Shown here in pieces: positions 17,952 to 27,598 of a DNA stretch of 64,000 nt; within the stretch, counting starts at the first letter, position 1, and every line of letters starts with the position of its first letter. A program made the position numbers and the translations under genes. Source of the stretch: Burkholderiales bacterium 70-64 (GTDB lineage Bacteria > Pseudomonadota > Gammaproteobacteria > Burkholderiales > Burkholderiaceae_E); contig MKUQ01000010.1 in the NCBI GenBank assembly GCA_001898645.1, positions 1 through 64,000 of the forward strand, written 5' to 3'. The notes beneath the pieces are model-generated. The model worked only from the letters and a program-made list of their open reading frames with translations, did no database searches and was not told the DNA's origin.

Positions 17952-19991
17952 TCAGAGATTGAACAGGGCCGACAGCACGATGTCGATGAGCTTGATCCCG
18001 ATGAAGGGCAGCAGCACGCCCCCCGCGCCGTAGATCAGCATGTTGTTGCGCAGCAGCTCGGTCGCGTTCGCCGGCTTGAAGCGCACGCCGCGCAGGGCCA
18101 GCGGGATGAGCGCCGGGATGATGAGGGCGTTGAAGATCAATGCCGACAGCACGGCGCTGGTCGGGCTGGACAGGTTCATCACGTTGAGCGCGGCCATCTG
18201 CGGAATCGCCGCAGCGAACAGCGCCGGCAGGATGGCGAAGTACTTCGAGACATCGTTGGCCAGCGAGAAGGTGGTCAGCGCACCGCGCGTGATGAGCTGC
18301 TGCTTGCCGATCTCGACGACCGCGAGCAGCTTGGCCGGGTCGGAGTCCAGGTCCACCATGTTGCCGGCTTCCTTGGCCGCCTGCGTGCCCGAGTTCATCG
18401 CCAGGCCGACGTCGGCCTGCGCCAGCGCGGGGGCGTCGTTGGTGCCGTCGCCCACCATCGCCACCAGCCGTCCCCCCGTCTGCTCGGCACGGATGCGCGC
18501 CAGCTTGTCCTCGGGCCGGGCCTCGGCGATATAGTCATCGACGCCTGCCTCGGCGGCGATGTTGGCGGCAGTCAGTGCATTGTCGCCGGTGATCATCACC
18601 GTCTTGACCCCCATTTCGCGCAGGCGGGCAAAACGGTCCTTGATACCGCGCTTGATGACATCGGACAGCTCGATGACGCCCAGCACCTGGCGTCCTTCAC
18701 TGACGGCAAAAGGTGTCGCACCGGCACGGGCCACCGCCGTGACGCGCATGCCCAGCTCGGCCGGAACATCGCCGCCCAGAGACCTGATGTGCTTCGCGAT
18801 CGCGTCGGGGGCCCCCTTGCGGATGACTCGGCCGCCCGGCAGGTCTACGCCCGACATGCGCGTCTGCGCGGAAAACGGTACGAAGTGAGCGCCTTCGGGA
18901 TCGACGAGCGTTTCGCCTTTTTCACGCGCGAGCCTGACGATCGACTTGCCTTCCGGCGTCGGGTCGGCGAGCGAAGCCAGCATCGAGGTCTGGCGTAGCT
19001 GTACCTCGTCCATCGTCGCGAGCGCATGGAAGGCAACAGCCTGGCGATCGCCGTAGGTGATGGTGCCGGTCTTGTCCAGCAGCAGCACGTCCACGTCGCC
19101 CGCCACCTCCACCGCCTTGCCGGACTTGGCCAGCACGTTGGCCTTCAGCGCGCGGTTCATGCCCGCGATGCCGATGGCCGGCAGCAGGCCGCCGATGGTG
19201 GTCGGGATCAGGCACACCAGCAGCGCCACCAGGAGCACGACGTTGGTCTCGACATCCACGAAGCCGCCGATGAACGGCAGCGTGACGACCACGATCAGGA
19301 ACGACAGCGTCATCACTGCCAGCAGGATGCCGAGGGCGATCTCGTTCGGCGTCCTCTGCCGGATCGAACCTTCGACCAGGGCGATCATACGGTCCAGGAA
19401 GCTGTTGCCCGGCTCGGCCGTGATGCGCACGACGATGCGGTCGGACAGCACCTTGGTGCCGCCGATCACGCCGGACCGGTCGGTGCCGGCTTCGCGCAGC
19501 ACAGGGGCGGATTCCCCCGTGACGGCGGCCTCGTTGACGGTCGCCAGACCTTCGACGATCTCGCCGTCGGCGGGGATCAGCTGGCCCTCCTCCACCACGA
19601 CGAGGTCGCCGGGATGCAGCTCCGCTGCGGCGATGGTCGCCTCCCCCCCGCCCGCCTCGTCGAGGCGGCGAGCGACTAGGTCCTTGCGCGCACGACGCAG
19701 CGATGCGGCCTGGCCGCGCCCGCGCGCCTCGGCGACCGCTTCGGCGAAGTTTGCGAACAGCACGGTGACGAACAGGATGATCGTGACGGCCCAGCCGAAT
19801 CCGGCGCTGGTCCAGCCGGCCAGCGTGGCCGCGGCCGTCACGACGGTGCCGGCCCACACCACCGCCATGACGGGGTTCTCGATCGCGTGCCGGGGCGCCA
19901 GCTTCACGAACGAATCGATCAGCGCGGGCTTCAGGTCATGCCCGATGCCGGCGGATCGACCGGCACCTCGGGTTGCATGCAGTGTGCTCAT
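17952..19991 (-). CDS. kdpB: KdpB catalytic P-type ATPase subunit
   Basis: ATP-hydrolysing subunit (679 aa) of the Kdp potassium pump. The phosphorylation motif DKTGTIT has its Asp at residue 306. The actuator TGES motif appears as [11 protein letters not shown], the nucleotide-binding region has KGAPDAI, and the hinge reads [18 protein letters not shown]. Transmembrane helices flank these domains as in other class IA P-type ATPases. It lies between kdpA (12 bp upstream) and kdpC (9 bp downstream) on the minus strand. Confidence 0.97.
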   Translation of the reverse strand: MSTLHATRGAGRSAGIGHDLKPALIDSFVKLAPRHAIENPVMAVVWAGTVVTAAATLAGWTSAGFGWAVTIILFVTVLFANFAEAVAEARGRGQAASLRRARKDLVARRLDEAGGGEATIAAAELHPGDLVVVEEGQLIPADGEIVEGLATVNEAAVTGESAPVLREAGTDRSGVIGGTKVLSDRIVVRITAEPGNSFLDRMIALVEGSIRQRTPNEIALGILLAVMTLSFLIVVVTLPFIGGFVDVETNVVLLVALLVCLIPTTIGGLLPAIGIAGMNRALKANVLAKSGKAVEVAGDVDVLLLDKTGTITYGDRQAVAFHALATMDEVQLRQTSMLASLADPTPEGKSIVRLAREKGETLVDPEGAHFVPFSAQTRMSGVDLPGGRVIRKGAPDAIAKHIRSLGGDVPAELGMRVTAVARAGATPFAVSEGRQVLGVIELSDVIKRGIKDRFARLREMGVKTVMITGDNALTAANIAAEAGVDDYIAEARPEDKLARIRAEQTGGRLVAMVGDGTNDAPALAQADVGLAMNSGTQAAKEAGNMVDLDSDPAKLLAVVEIGKQQLITRGALTTFSLANDVSKYFAILPALFAAAIPQMAALNVMNLSSPTSAVLSALIFNALIIPALIPLALRGVRFKPANATELLRNNMLIYGAGGVLLPFIGIKLIDIVLSALFNL

Positions 19992-20003
19992 TTCGGCTTC
20001 CCT

Positions 20004-21719
20004 TCAGCGAGCGAGCAGCGACGTCAGCGCCAGATGGTCGGCCACGGGGCCCAGGACCAGCACCGGCATGAACTGCAGCAGCGTGAGGATGACGACGATG
20101 CCGATCAGCGTCAGGGCGAAGGTCGGCGTCTCCACATGGAGCGTTCCCGAGCCTTCGGGTGCGCGGCGCTTGCCGGCAAGCATGGCGGCGATGGCCAGCG
20201 GAATCACCAGGGCGGGATAGCGGCCGGCAGCCAGCACGATGGAACAGCTGACGTTCCACCACACGGTGGCGTCGCCCAGTCCTTCGAAGCCGGAACCGTT
20301 GTTGGCGTAGGCCGAGAGGTACTCGTAGAACACCTGGCTGATGCCGTGGAATCCAGGGTTGGAGTTGCCCGCGAGACCGGGAATGGCCAGGGCCACGGCG
20401 GTGAACCCCAGGATGATCAGCGGCTGCCACAGCACCAGGATGGCCAGCAGCCTGACTTCCGGCCCCTCGATCTTGCGCCCGAACAACTCCGGCGTGCGCC
20501 CCGTCATCAGGCCCGCGAGGAAAACGCTCAGGAGCAGGTACACGATGAACTGCTGGAGCCCGCAGCCCACGCCGCCCCAGATGGCATTGATGAGCATGTC
20601 GACCATGGCCACCATCCCGGTCAGGGGGGCTGCGGAGTCGAGCATCGAGTTGACCGAGCCGTTGTTGACCTGGGTCGTCAAGGCAGCCCACAAAGCCGAT
20701 GCGTCCGCTCCGAGACGGACCTCCTTGCCCTCCATCAATGCCATGTCCGATGCAGTGCCGGAATGGCCTTCGGACCAGATTGCCAGTCCTGCGGATACGA
20801 CCGACATGATCAGCATGGTGCCGAACACCATGGCGCCGAATTTGTACCGTCCAGTAAAGGGACCGACCATGAAGATGATGCTTATAGGGATCAGGCAGAT
20901 CGCGAGCGCCTCCAGGAAGTTGGACAGCGGCGTCGGGTTCTCCAGCGGGACCGTGCTGTTGGGGCCGTACCAGCCACCGCCATTGCTGCCCAGCTGCTTG
21001 ATCGCCACCATCGGTGCCACCGGGCCCAGAGGGATCTTCTGCTCCTTGAACTCCGCTGTCGCCTCGACCGGGGTTGCCACAGGTCCGGCCTTCAGTGTGG
21101 CAGGCACGCCTTGCCAGCTCAGCAGCGCCGACAGAACCAGACACAGCGGCAGCACGAAGCGCAGCGTGGCGCGCGTCACGTCGACCCAGTAGTTGCCCAC
21201 GTCGATCGCGGCGGCCGTTCCATCCGCGTTCTGCGCCCCGGCCCGACGGCCTCCGAAGAGGCCGCGCAGGGTGGCTGTGACCAGCGCCAGCCCCATCACC
21301 GGCGTGACCACCTGCAGGCCGACGATGCCGGTCATCTGCGACAGGTAGGAGAGTTGCGCCTGGCCCGAGTAGTGCTGCTGGTTCGTGTTGGTGAGGAACG
21401 AGACCATCGTGTGCAGCGCCAGATCCCAGCTCATGTTGGGCACGCCGTCCGGGTTGAGCGGCAGCCAGGTCTGGGTCATGAAGATGGCCCAGACCACGAT
21501 CGCGAGGAACAGGTTGCTCACCAGGAAGGCGCCGGCGTAGCCGCGCCAGCTCATGCCGACTTCAGGCCGTACGCCCAGCAGGCCATGGATCGGCCGCTCC
21601 AGCCAACGGAAAAGCACGTCGCTGCGCATGGGCTCGCAGCGCATGACCGCGGCCAGGTAGCGTCCCAGCGGCCAGCCCAGGACGATGAGCAGTGCAAGGA
21701 GAAGAAGGGACTCGACCAT
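20004..21719 (-). CDS. kdpA: KdpA potassium-binding subunit
   Basis: Potassium channel-like subunit (571 aa, about ten membrane helices) of the Kdp pump. The four selectivity-filter regions are recognisable, among them TNTNQQHYSGQ, SNGGGWYGPNST and ANNGSGFEGLG. The start ATG 21719 gives MVESLLLLALL, which fits the first helix, although I see no strong Shine-Dalgarno. It is the first gene of the operon. No kdpF-like short hydrophobic frame is visible between it and the promoter repeats. Confidence 0.96.
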   Translation of the reverse strand: MVESLLLLALLIVLGWPLGRYLAAVMRCEPMRSDVLFRWLERPIHGLLGVRPEVGMSWRGYAGAFLVSNLFLAIVVWAIFMTQTWLPLNPDGVPNMSWDLALHTMVSFLTNTNQQHYSGQAQLSYLSQMTGIVGLQVVTPVMGLALVTATLRGLFGGRRAGAQNADGTAAAIDVGNYWVDVTRATLRFVLPLCLVLSALLSWQGVPATLKAGPVATPVEATAEFKEQKIPLGPVAPMVAIKQLGSNGGGWYGPNSTVPLENPTPLSNFLEALAICLIPISIIFMVGPFTGRYKFGAMVFGTMLIMSVVSAGLAIWSEGHSGTASDMALMEGKEVRLGADASALWAALTTQVNNGSVNSMLDSAAPLTGMVAMVDMLINAIWGGVGCGLQQFIVYLLLSVFLAGLMTGRTPELFGRKIEGPEVRLLAILVLWQPLIILGFTAVALAIPGLAGNSNPGFHGISQVFYEYLSAYANNGSGFEGLGDATVWWNVSCSIVLAAGRYPALVIPLAIAAMLAGKRRAPEGSGTLHVETPTFALTLIGIVVILTLLQFMPVLVLGPVADHLALTSLLAR

Positions 21720-21772
21720 GACGTCTTGCGATCGAACGGCGAAACTGCCAATCGCAAGTATTCGAGGAAGCC

Positions 21773-21825
21773 GCGTAAATTCTCCATTCCGGAGGCGGTC
21801 GCCGACGTAAATTCTGCGTAAATTC
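21773..21825. promoter_or_regulatory. Tandem GTAAATTC repeats upstream of kdpA (candidate KdpE sites)
   Basis: The decamer GCGTAAATTC (or ACGTAAATTC) occurs three times in the same orientation, at 21773-21782, 21805-21814 and 21816-21825. The last two start 11 bp apart and the first two 32 bp apart, which is one and about three helical turns. OmpR/PhoB-family regulators such as KdpE bind direct repeats with this kind of spacing. The repeats lie 54-106 bp upstream of kdpA and just before xth. Confidence 0.55.
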
Positions 21826-21863
21826 GCGGCGTGCGCGGCTGGTTACAATGCTCGGACAACACC

Positions 21864-22652
21864 ATGAAGCTCGCTACCTGGAACATCAATTCCCTGAACG
21901 TGCGCCTGCAGCGGGTCCTCGACTGGCTGGACGCCCACCCGGTCGACGTGCTGTGCCTGCAGGAGACCAAGCTGCGCGACGAACGCTTCCCGCGCGCCGC
22001 CTTCGAGGCGATCGGCTACGAGAGCGCCTTCGCCGGCCAGCCCACCTACAACGGCGTGGCGATCCTCGCGCGGCGCGACTCGGTCGGCGCGCCGGCATCG
22101 GTGGTGGTGGGCAATCCGCTCTTTCCGGACGAGCAGCAGCGGCTGATCAGCGCCACGCTCGCGGGCCTGCGCATCGTCTGCGCCTACTTCCCGAACGGGC
22201 AGTCGGTGGACAGCGACAAGTACGTCTACAAGCTGCGCTGGATCGATGCGCTCATCGAATGGCTCTCCCAGCCCTCGCCGCTGCCGACGGTGCTGCTCGG
22301 AGACTTCAACATCGCCCCCGAAGACCGCGACGTGCACGACCCCGTGGCCTGGGAGGGGCAGGTGCTGTGCTCGCCGCGCGAGCGCGAGCGCTTCGCGCGC
22401 CTGGTCGCGCTGGGCTACGCCGACGCCTTCCGCCTGTTCGAGCAGCCGGCCGGGCTCTACAGCTGGTGGGACTATCGCCAGCTCGCCTTCCCGCGCAACG
22501 CCGGCCTGCGCATCGATCACATCATGGTGGCCGAGGCGCTGGCGCCGCGCGTGCGCGAGTGCCGCATCGACCGTGAGGCCCGCAAGGGCAAGCAGCCCTC
22601 CGACCACGCGCCGGTAATCGCCGACATCGAGCCCGGCGGCGCATCGGGCTGA
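21864..22652 (+). CDS. xth: Exodeoxyribonuclease III (AP endonuclease)
   Basis: DNA base-excision-repair nuclease of the Xth/Ape family (262 aa) that cleaves at abasic sites and has 3'-5' exonuclease activity. The fold's motifs are all present: LATWNINSLNVR at the start, LQETKL (metal-binding Glu), LLGDFNIAPEDRDV (catalytic Asp/Asn), RIDHIM and the final SDHAPV. The start at 21864 gives MKLATWN, the usual beginning; the longer frame from 21831 adds residues unlike the family. It is divergent from kdpA and convergent with ntrC. Confidence 0.95.
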   Translation: MKLATWNINSLNVRLQRVLDWLDAHPVDVLCLQETKLRDERFPRAAFEAIGYESAFAGQPTYNGVAILARRDSVGAPASVVVGNPLFPDEQQRLISATLAGLRIVCAYFPNGQSVDSDKYVYKLRWIDALIEWLSQPSPLPTVLLGDFNIAPEDRDVHDPVAWEGQVLCSPRERERFARLVALGYADAFRLFEQPAGLYSWWDYRQLAFPRNAGLRIDHIMVAEALAPRVRECRIDREARKGKQPSDHAPVIADIEPGGASG

Positions 22653-22686
22653 GCGCGCCCGGCGCCTCGGCTCCAGGGCCTGTTCA

Positions 22687-24261
22687 CTAGTCCGCGCCGG
22701 CCTCGTCGTCCAGGTGCAGGCCCTGGATCTTGCGCGTGATGGTGTTGCGTCCGATGCCCAGGCGCAGCGCGGCGTCGATGCGCCGCCCGCGCGTATGGCG
22801 CAGCGCCGCGCGGATGATGGTGCCTTCGAACTCGCGCGTGAGCCGGTCCATCAGGTCGCTGTGCCCGTCGACGTCGAGCACCGCCGGCTGCGCAGCCAGA
22901 TGCGCCGCCACCTCGCGCTCGAGCAGCGTCGACCAGCCCGGCGCGTCGGCCGCCGCAAGCGATTCCGCCGCGCCCTCGTCTTCTCCCTCGCCCGCCGCAG
23001 CGGCGCCGGATCCGGATGCCTCCGATGCCGCCGCCTGGGCGTCCGCCGGCGCAATGGAGGCAGCCGGCGCGGCCCCGGCGGTATCGGGCCGCGCCGCCGG
23101 TCCGGCGGCTGCAGCGCGGATCTCGGGCGGAAGATCCTTCACGTCGACGCCCTGCGCCGGCGCCATCACCGTGAGCCAGTGACAGACGTTCTCGAGCTGG
23201 CGCACGTTGCCCGGCCAGCCGAACGCGCGCATCGCCTGCATCGCCGCCTCGCTCAGCCGCTTGGGCTCCACGCCGAGGTCGCGCGCGCTCTTCTGCAGGA
23301 AGTGGCGCGCGAGCAGCGCGATGTCCTCGGTGCGCTCGCGCAGCGGCGGCAGCCGCAGGCGGATCACGTTGAGGCGGTGAAAGAGGTCTTCGCGAAACAG
23401 CCCCTGGCGCACGCGCGCCTCGAGGTCCTGGTGCGTGGCGGCGATCACGCGCACGTTCGCCTTGAGCGGCTGGTGCCCGCCCACGCGGTAGTACTGCCCG
23501 TCCGAGAGCACGCGCAGCAGCCGCGTCTGCAGCTCGGCCGGCATGTCGCCGATCTCGTCCAGGAACAAGGTGCCGCCCTCGGCCTGCTCGAAGCGGCCGC
23601 GGCGCATCTGCTGCGCGCCGGTGAAGGCGCCGCGCTCGTGCCCGAACAGCTCCGACTCGAGCAGGTCGCGCGGGATCGCCGCGGTGTTCAAGGCCACGAA
23701 GGCCGCCCCGGCGCGCGGACTGTGCTCGTGCAAGGCGCGCGCCACCAGCTCCTTGCCGGTGCCCGATTCGCCGGTGATCAGCACCGTCACGTTCGATTGC
23801 GACAGCCGCCCGATGGCGCGGAAGACCTCCTGCATCGCCGGGGCCTGGCCGAGCATGTCGACGCCGGCCTCGACGCTCTCGTCGGCGCCGGCCTCGCGCT
23901 CGCTCTCCCCGACGGCGCGACGGATCAGCTCCACCGCTCGGGGCAGGTCGAAGGGCTTGGGCAGGTACTCGAACGCGCCGCCCTGGAACGCCGAGACCGC
24001 GCTGTCCAGGTCGGAATAGGCGGTCATGATGATCACCGGCACCGCCGGCTTGCGCCGGCGCACCTGCTGCAGCAGATCGATGCCGCTGGCGCCCGGCATG
24101 CGGATGTCGGAGACCAGCACCTGCGGGCTGTCATCCTCCAGGGCGCGCAGGCACTCGCCCGCGGTGGCGAAGGCGCGCACCGCGAGCCCTTCGCGCGCCA
24201 GCGCCTTCTCGAGCACCCAGCGGATCGATTGGTCGTCGTCGACAATCCAGACTGCATTCAT
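22687..24261 (-). CDS. glnG: NtrC nitrogen-regulation response regulator (sigma54 activator)
   Basis: Enhancer-binding protein of 524 aa. The receiver domain has phospho-acceptor Asp52 (LVSDIRMPG). The AAA+ domain carries Walker A GESGTGKE, the sigma54-contact loop GAFTGA and Walker B GTLFLDEIGDMP. The C-terminal Fis-type helix-turn-helix ends RLGIGRNTITRKIQGLHLD. Between the last two lies an Ala-rich linker (about residues 385-435) longer than in enteric NtrC. It is 12 bp downstream of ntrB. The glnA promoter at 27534-27630 has matching sites, so this gene very likely controls it. Confidence 0.96.
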   Translation of the reverse strand: MNAVWIVDDDQSIRWVLEKALAREGLAVRAFATAGECLRALEDDSPQVLVSDIRMPGASGIDLLQQVRRRKPAVPVIIMTAYSDLDSAVSAFQGGAFEYLPKPFDLPRAVELIRRAVGESEREAGADESVEAGVDMLGQAPAMQEVFRAIGRLSQSNVTVLITGESGTGKELVARALHEHSPRAGAAFVALNTAAIPRDLLESELFGHERGAFTGAQQMRRGRFEQAEGGTLFLDEIGDMPAELQTRLLRVLSDGQYYRVGGHQPLKANVRVIAATHQDLEARVRQGLFREDLFHRLNVIRLRLPPLRERTEDIALLARHFLQKSARDLGVEPKRLSEAAMQAMRAFGWPGNVRQLENVCHWLTVMAPAQGVDVKDLPPEIRAAAAGPAARPDTAGAAPAASIAPADAQAAASEASGSGAAAAGEGEDEGAAESLAAADAPGWSTLLEREVAAHLAAQPAVLDVDGHSDLMDRLTREFEGTIIRAALRHTRGRRIDAALRLGIGRNTITRKIQGLHLDDEAGAD

Positions 24262-24273
24262 TCGGGCTCCCGC

Positions 24274-25272
24274 TCACGGCAAGGGCAGCAGAATCCGGAA
24301 GTCGGTGCGCCCGGGCCGGCTCTCGCATTCGATCAGGCCCCCGTGCTGCTGCACGAAGGTCTGCGCGAGGGTGAGCCCGAGCCCGCTTCCGCCGTCGCGG
24401 CCCGTCACGAGGGGAAAGAAGATCCGGTCGCCGATCTCTTCCGGCACGCCGGGGCCGTTGTCGATCACATGCAAATCCAGTGCCAGCTTCCAGCGGGTAC
24501 CGGCGATCGTCACCTGGCGCGCGATGCGCGTGCGCAGCAGAATCTCGCCGCGCCCCTGCATCGCCTGCGCGGCATTGCGCACCAGGTTCAGCAGCACCTG
24601 GATCAGCTGCTCGCGATCGCCGCGGAACTCCGGCAGGCTCGCATCGTAGTCGCGTGCGATGACCAGCCCCTGCGGGAACTCGGCCAGCACCACCGAGCGC
24701 ACCCGCTCGCAGACCTCGTGGATGTTCACGTCGCCCACGATGCGCGGATGCCGGTGCGGCGCGAGGAGGCGATCGACCAGCCCCTGCAGCCGGTCGGCCT
24801 CCTTGATGATCACCTGGGTGTACTCGCGCAGCGCCGGCGCCTTCAGCTCGGACTCGAGCAGCTGCGCCGCGCCGCGCAGGCCGCCGAGCGGGTTCTTGAT
24901 CTCGTGCGCGAGATTGCGCACCAGCTCGCGGTTGGCCTGGGCCGACTCCAGCAGGCGCGCCTCGCGATCGGCGCGCCAGCGCTGGTCGCGCTCGTGCAGC
25001 TCGAGCAGCAGCGTGCCCGGGCCGTCCTGCAGCACCACCGCGGTGACGGCGAACTGCTGCGCCTCGCGCCCGGGGCGCTCGAGCACGAGATCGGTGCGTT
25101 TCTCCTCGAAGGCGCCGCTGCGCGCCTCGGCGCACAGCTGCTCGAGGGCCTCGCCGTGGACGAACAGGCGCGCGAACGGCTGGCCCGTCACGAAGCGCAG
25201 GGACACGCCGAGCAGCTGCTCGGCGGCCTGGTTCAGGAACACGATGCCGCCGCCGGCATCGAGCACGGCCAC
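24274..25272 (-). CDS. glnL: NtrB nitrogen-regulation sensor kinase
   Basis: Cytosolic histidine kinase/phosphatase partner of NtrC, without membrane segments. A PAS domain (AVLDAGGGIVFLNQAAEQLLG) is followed by the HisKA motif NLAHEIKNPLGGLRG (His123 from this start) and an ATPase domain with NLVRNAAQAM, DNGPGVPEEIGDRIF and GSGLGLTLAQ. GTG 25272 is the first standard start codon in frame and gives 332 aa. However, in-frame codons upstream of it (RLAGLDLLASAVAVLDAG) look like the true beginning of the PAS domain, so translation may begin earlier at a non-standard codon. The gene follows the DUF4124 gene on the same strand. Confidence 0.93.
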   Translation of the reverse strand: MAVLDAGGGIVFLNQAAEQLLGVSLRFVTGQPFARLFVHGEALEQLCAEARSGAFEEKRTDLVLERPGREAQQFAVTAVVLQDGPGTLLLELHERDQRWRADREARLLESAQANRELVRNLAHEIKNPLGGLRGAAQLLESELKAPALREYTQVIIKEADRLQGLVDRLLAPHRHPRIVGDVNIHEVCERVRSVVLAEFPQGLVIARDYDASLPEFRGDREQLIQVLLNLVRNAAQAMQGRGEILLRTRIARQVTIAGTRWKLALDLHVIDNGPGVPEEIGDRIFFPLVTGRDGGSGLGLTLAQTFVQQHGGLIECESRPGRTDFRILLPLP

Positions 25273-25373
25273 CGCGCTGGCCAGCAGGTCGAGCCCGGCG
25301 AGCCGTGCCTGCGGCGCGCGCCGGCGCGGCGTTGCAGGGGTCGAGGCGCGCGGGCCTGCCTTGGCGATCGCAG

Positions 25374-25892
25374 CTATTCCTTGATCGCGTCGATCTCGCG
25401 GCGAAGCGACGCGATGTTACCCTCGGAGCGGTCGATGTCGTCCTTCAGCCGCTGGACGCGGTCGAGGTACTTCTGGTAGTTACGCTCGCCGCCGACGCGG
25501 TCGGGCTCGCCGCCCTTGTATTCCTGCTTCAGCTCGCCCAGCCGGCTCTCCTCCTTCCTGAGCTCGTCTTCGAGGATGCGCCGCCGGTCGCCGTCGCGGG
25601 CGCGCTGGGTCGCCGCATCGACCTTCGGGAAGCCCTCGGGCGCGGCGCGCGCACCGTTGGGTGCCGCCCCCGCCGGGGAGCGGGCCGCCGGCAGCTTCGG
25701 CGCCGGGATGGTGGTGAGGGGAGCCAGGTCGAGCGGGCGGCAGTTGCGCCCGTTCGGCGTGCCCTGGTAGATCGGCACGCCGGTGTCGGATTCGCAGCGG
25801 TAGACCTGCGCCCAGGCCGGAGCGACAAGGCTCAGCGCAAGGACGGCGCAGCACAGCGTGCGCGCGGGAAAGGCGTAGCGAGGCGGATTCAT
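25374..25892 (-). CDS. Exported DUF4124 protein with coiled-coil tail
   Basis: Predicted periplasmic protein of 172 aa. It has a signal peptide ending near APAWA-QVYRC, and a DUF4124 module (VYRCESDTGVPIYQGTPNG) with two Cys that could form a disulfide. A Pro/Ala-rich linker leads to a C-terminal half made of charged heptads (ILEDELRKEESRLGELKQEY and RLKDDIDRSEGNIASLRR), predicted to be a coiled coil. It sits between glnA and ntrB, a placement I associate with betaproteobacteria. Its role in nitrogen control, if any, is unknown. Confidence 0.88.
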   Translation of the reverse strand: MNPPRYAFPARTLCCAVLALSLVAPAWAQVYRCESDTGVPIYQGTPNGRNCRPLDLAPLTTIPAPKLPAARSPAGAAPNGARAAPEGFPKVDAATQRARDGDRRRILEDELRKEESRLGELKQEYKGGEPDRVGGERNYQKYLDRVQRLKDDIDRSEGNIASLRREIDAIKE

Positions 25893-26018
25893 GGCGCGGC
25901 GGAAAGTCCGCGGCCAGTGTAAGGCAGCGCGCCCGGGGATTCAAACCGGCCGGACGGCCGACCGATCTGCGGGGCGCCGCAGCCGACCTGCGAATCCGCG
26001 CCCCGCCTCGTCCGCACG

Positions 26019-27431
26019 CTACAGGCTGTAGTACATGTCGAACTCGACCGGATGGGTGGTCATGCGAAAGCGCGTGACCTCCTCCATCTTCAGTTCGATG
26101 TAGGCGTCGATCAGGTCGTTGCTGAACACCCCGCCGCGAGTGAGGAACTCGCGGTCCTTGTCCAGGTACTCGAGCGCCTGGTCCAGCGACGAGCACACGG
26201 TGGGGATCTGCGCCTCTTCCTCGGGCGGCAGGTCGTACAGGTTCTTGTCGGCCGCCTCGCCGGGGTGGATCTTGTTCTGCACGCCGTCCAGCCCGGCCAT
26301 CATCAGCGCCGTGAACAGCAGGTAGGGGTTGGCGGTGGGATCCGGGAAGCGCACCTCGATGCGCCGGCCCTTGGGGTTGCTCACGTAGGGGATGCGGATC
26401 GACGCCGAGCGGTTGCGCGCCGAGTAGGCGAGCTTCACCGGCGCCTCGAAGCCCGGCACCAGCCGCTTGTACGAATTGGTGCCCGGGTTGCTGATGGCGT
26501 TCAGCGCGCGCGCGTGCTTGATGATCCCGCCGATGTAGAACAGCGAGAAGTCGGACAGCCCCGAGTACTTGTCGCCCGCGAACAGGTTCTGGCCTTCCTT
26601 CCAGATCGACTGGTGCACGTGCATGCCCGAGCCGTTGTCGCCCACGATCGGCTTGGGCATGAAGGTGGCCGTCTTGCCGTAGCTGTGCGCGACGTTGTGG
26701 ACCACGTACTTCATCAGCTGCAGCCAGTCGGCGCGCTGCACCAGCGTCGAGAACTTGGTGCCGATCTCGTTCTGCCCGGCCCCGGCCACCTCGTGGTGGT
26801 GCACCTCGACCGGGATGCCCATCTGCTCGAGGATCAGGCACATCTCCGAGCGCATGTCCTGGAAGGAATCGACCGGCGGCACCGGAAAGTAGCCGCCCTT
26901 GACCGACGGCCGGTGCGCGAGGTTGCCGCCCTCCATGTCCTTGCCGCTCGACCAGGCCGCTTCCTCGGAGTTGATCTTCACGAAGCAGCCCGACATGTCG
27001 ACGTTCCAGGTCACCGAGTCGAAGATGAAGAATTCGGGCTCCGGACCGAAGTAGGCGGTATCGCCCAGGCCGGTCGACTTCAGGTAGGCCTCTGCGCGCC
27101 GCCCGAGCGAGCGCGGATCGCGCGAATAGCCCTTGCCGTCGGACGGTTCGATCACGTCGCAGCTCAGCAGCAGCGTGGCCTCCTCGCGAAACGGGTCCAT
27201 GTTGGCGGTGGCCGGATCGGGCATCAGCAGCATGTCCGAGGATTCGATGCCCTTCCAGCCGGCGATCGAGGAGCCGTCGAACGGATGGCCCGAGGTGAAC
27301 TTGTCGTCATCGAAGCCCTTGACCGGCACCGTGACGTGCTGCTCCTTGCCGCGGGTGTCGGTGAAGCGCAGATCGACGAATTTGACTTCGTTGTCCGTGA
27401 TCATCTTCATCACGTCTTTGACGGTGGCCAT
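26019..27431 (-). CDS. glnA: Glutamine synthetase, type I
   Basis: Dodecameric cytosolic enzyme (470 aa) that makes glutamine from glutamate, ammonia and ATP. Conserved regions are [52 protein letters not shown] and [13 protein letters not shown]. The adenylylation site is Tyr399 in [11 protein letters not shown], so control by GlnE-type adenylylation is expected. The start ATG 27431 has AGGAG nine bases upstream; codons further upstream are leader sequence. A sigma54 promoter and NtrC sites lie 100-200 bp upstream. Confidence 0.98.
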   Translation of the reverse strand: MATVKDVMKMITDNEVKFVDLRFTDTRGKEQHVTVPVKGFDDDKFTSGHPFDGSSIAGWKGIESSDMLLMPDPATANMDPFREEATLLLSCDVIEPSDGKGYSRDPRSLGRRAEAYLKSTGLGDTAYFGPEPEFFIFDSVTWNVDMSGCFVKINSEEAAWSSGKDMEGGNLAHRPSVKGGYFPVPPVDSFQDMRSEMCLILEQMGIPVEVHHHEVAGAGQNEIGTKFSTLVQRADWLQLMKYVVHNVAHSYGKTATFMPKPIVGDNGSGMHVHQSIWKEGQNLFAGDKYSGLSDFSLFYIGGIIKHARALNAISNPGTNSYKRLVPGFEAPVKLAYSARNRSASIRIPYVSNPKGRRIEVRFPDPTANPYLLFTALMMAGLDGVQNKIHPGEAADKNLYDLPPEEEAQIPTVCSSLDQALEYLDKDREFLTRGGVFSNDLIDAYIELKMEEVTRFRMTTHPVEFDMYYSL

Positions 27432-27533
27432 GCTGCGAATCTCCTGGAGACGGTGGGGCGGTTCGGATGCGCGCTCCCGCGGCAGGGGAAGCGGACGCGC
27501 GATTCTGGTCCCTTTCGGGCTCGGACTCAAACT

Positions 27534-27549
27534 AGCAGGTTCTGTGCCA
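27534..27549 (-). promoter_or_regulatory. Sigma54 (RpoN) promoter of glnA
   Basis: Minus-strand TGGCACAGAACCTGCT matches the -24/-12 consensus TGGCAC-R-N4-TTGCW with a single mismatch (CTGC for TTGC). The invariant GG and GC are at the required 10-bp spacing. It would give a leader of about 90 nt before the glnA ATG. Confidence 0.85.
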
Positions 27550-27598
27550 CCGACCGGCTTCGGGATTTCGGGTTTTGCGCCCGCAAACGACAATGGTG

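Noticed and set aside
19887-21821. A 644-codon plus-strand frame opposite kdpA
   Set aside because: It is a Gln/His-rich shadow of a membrane protein with no family motif.
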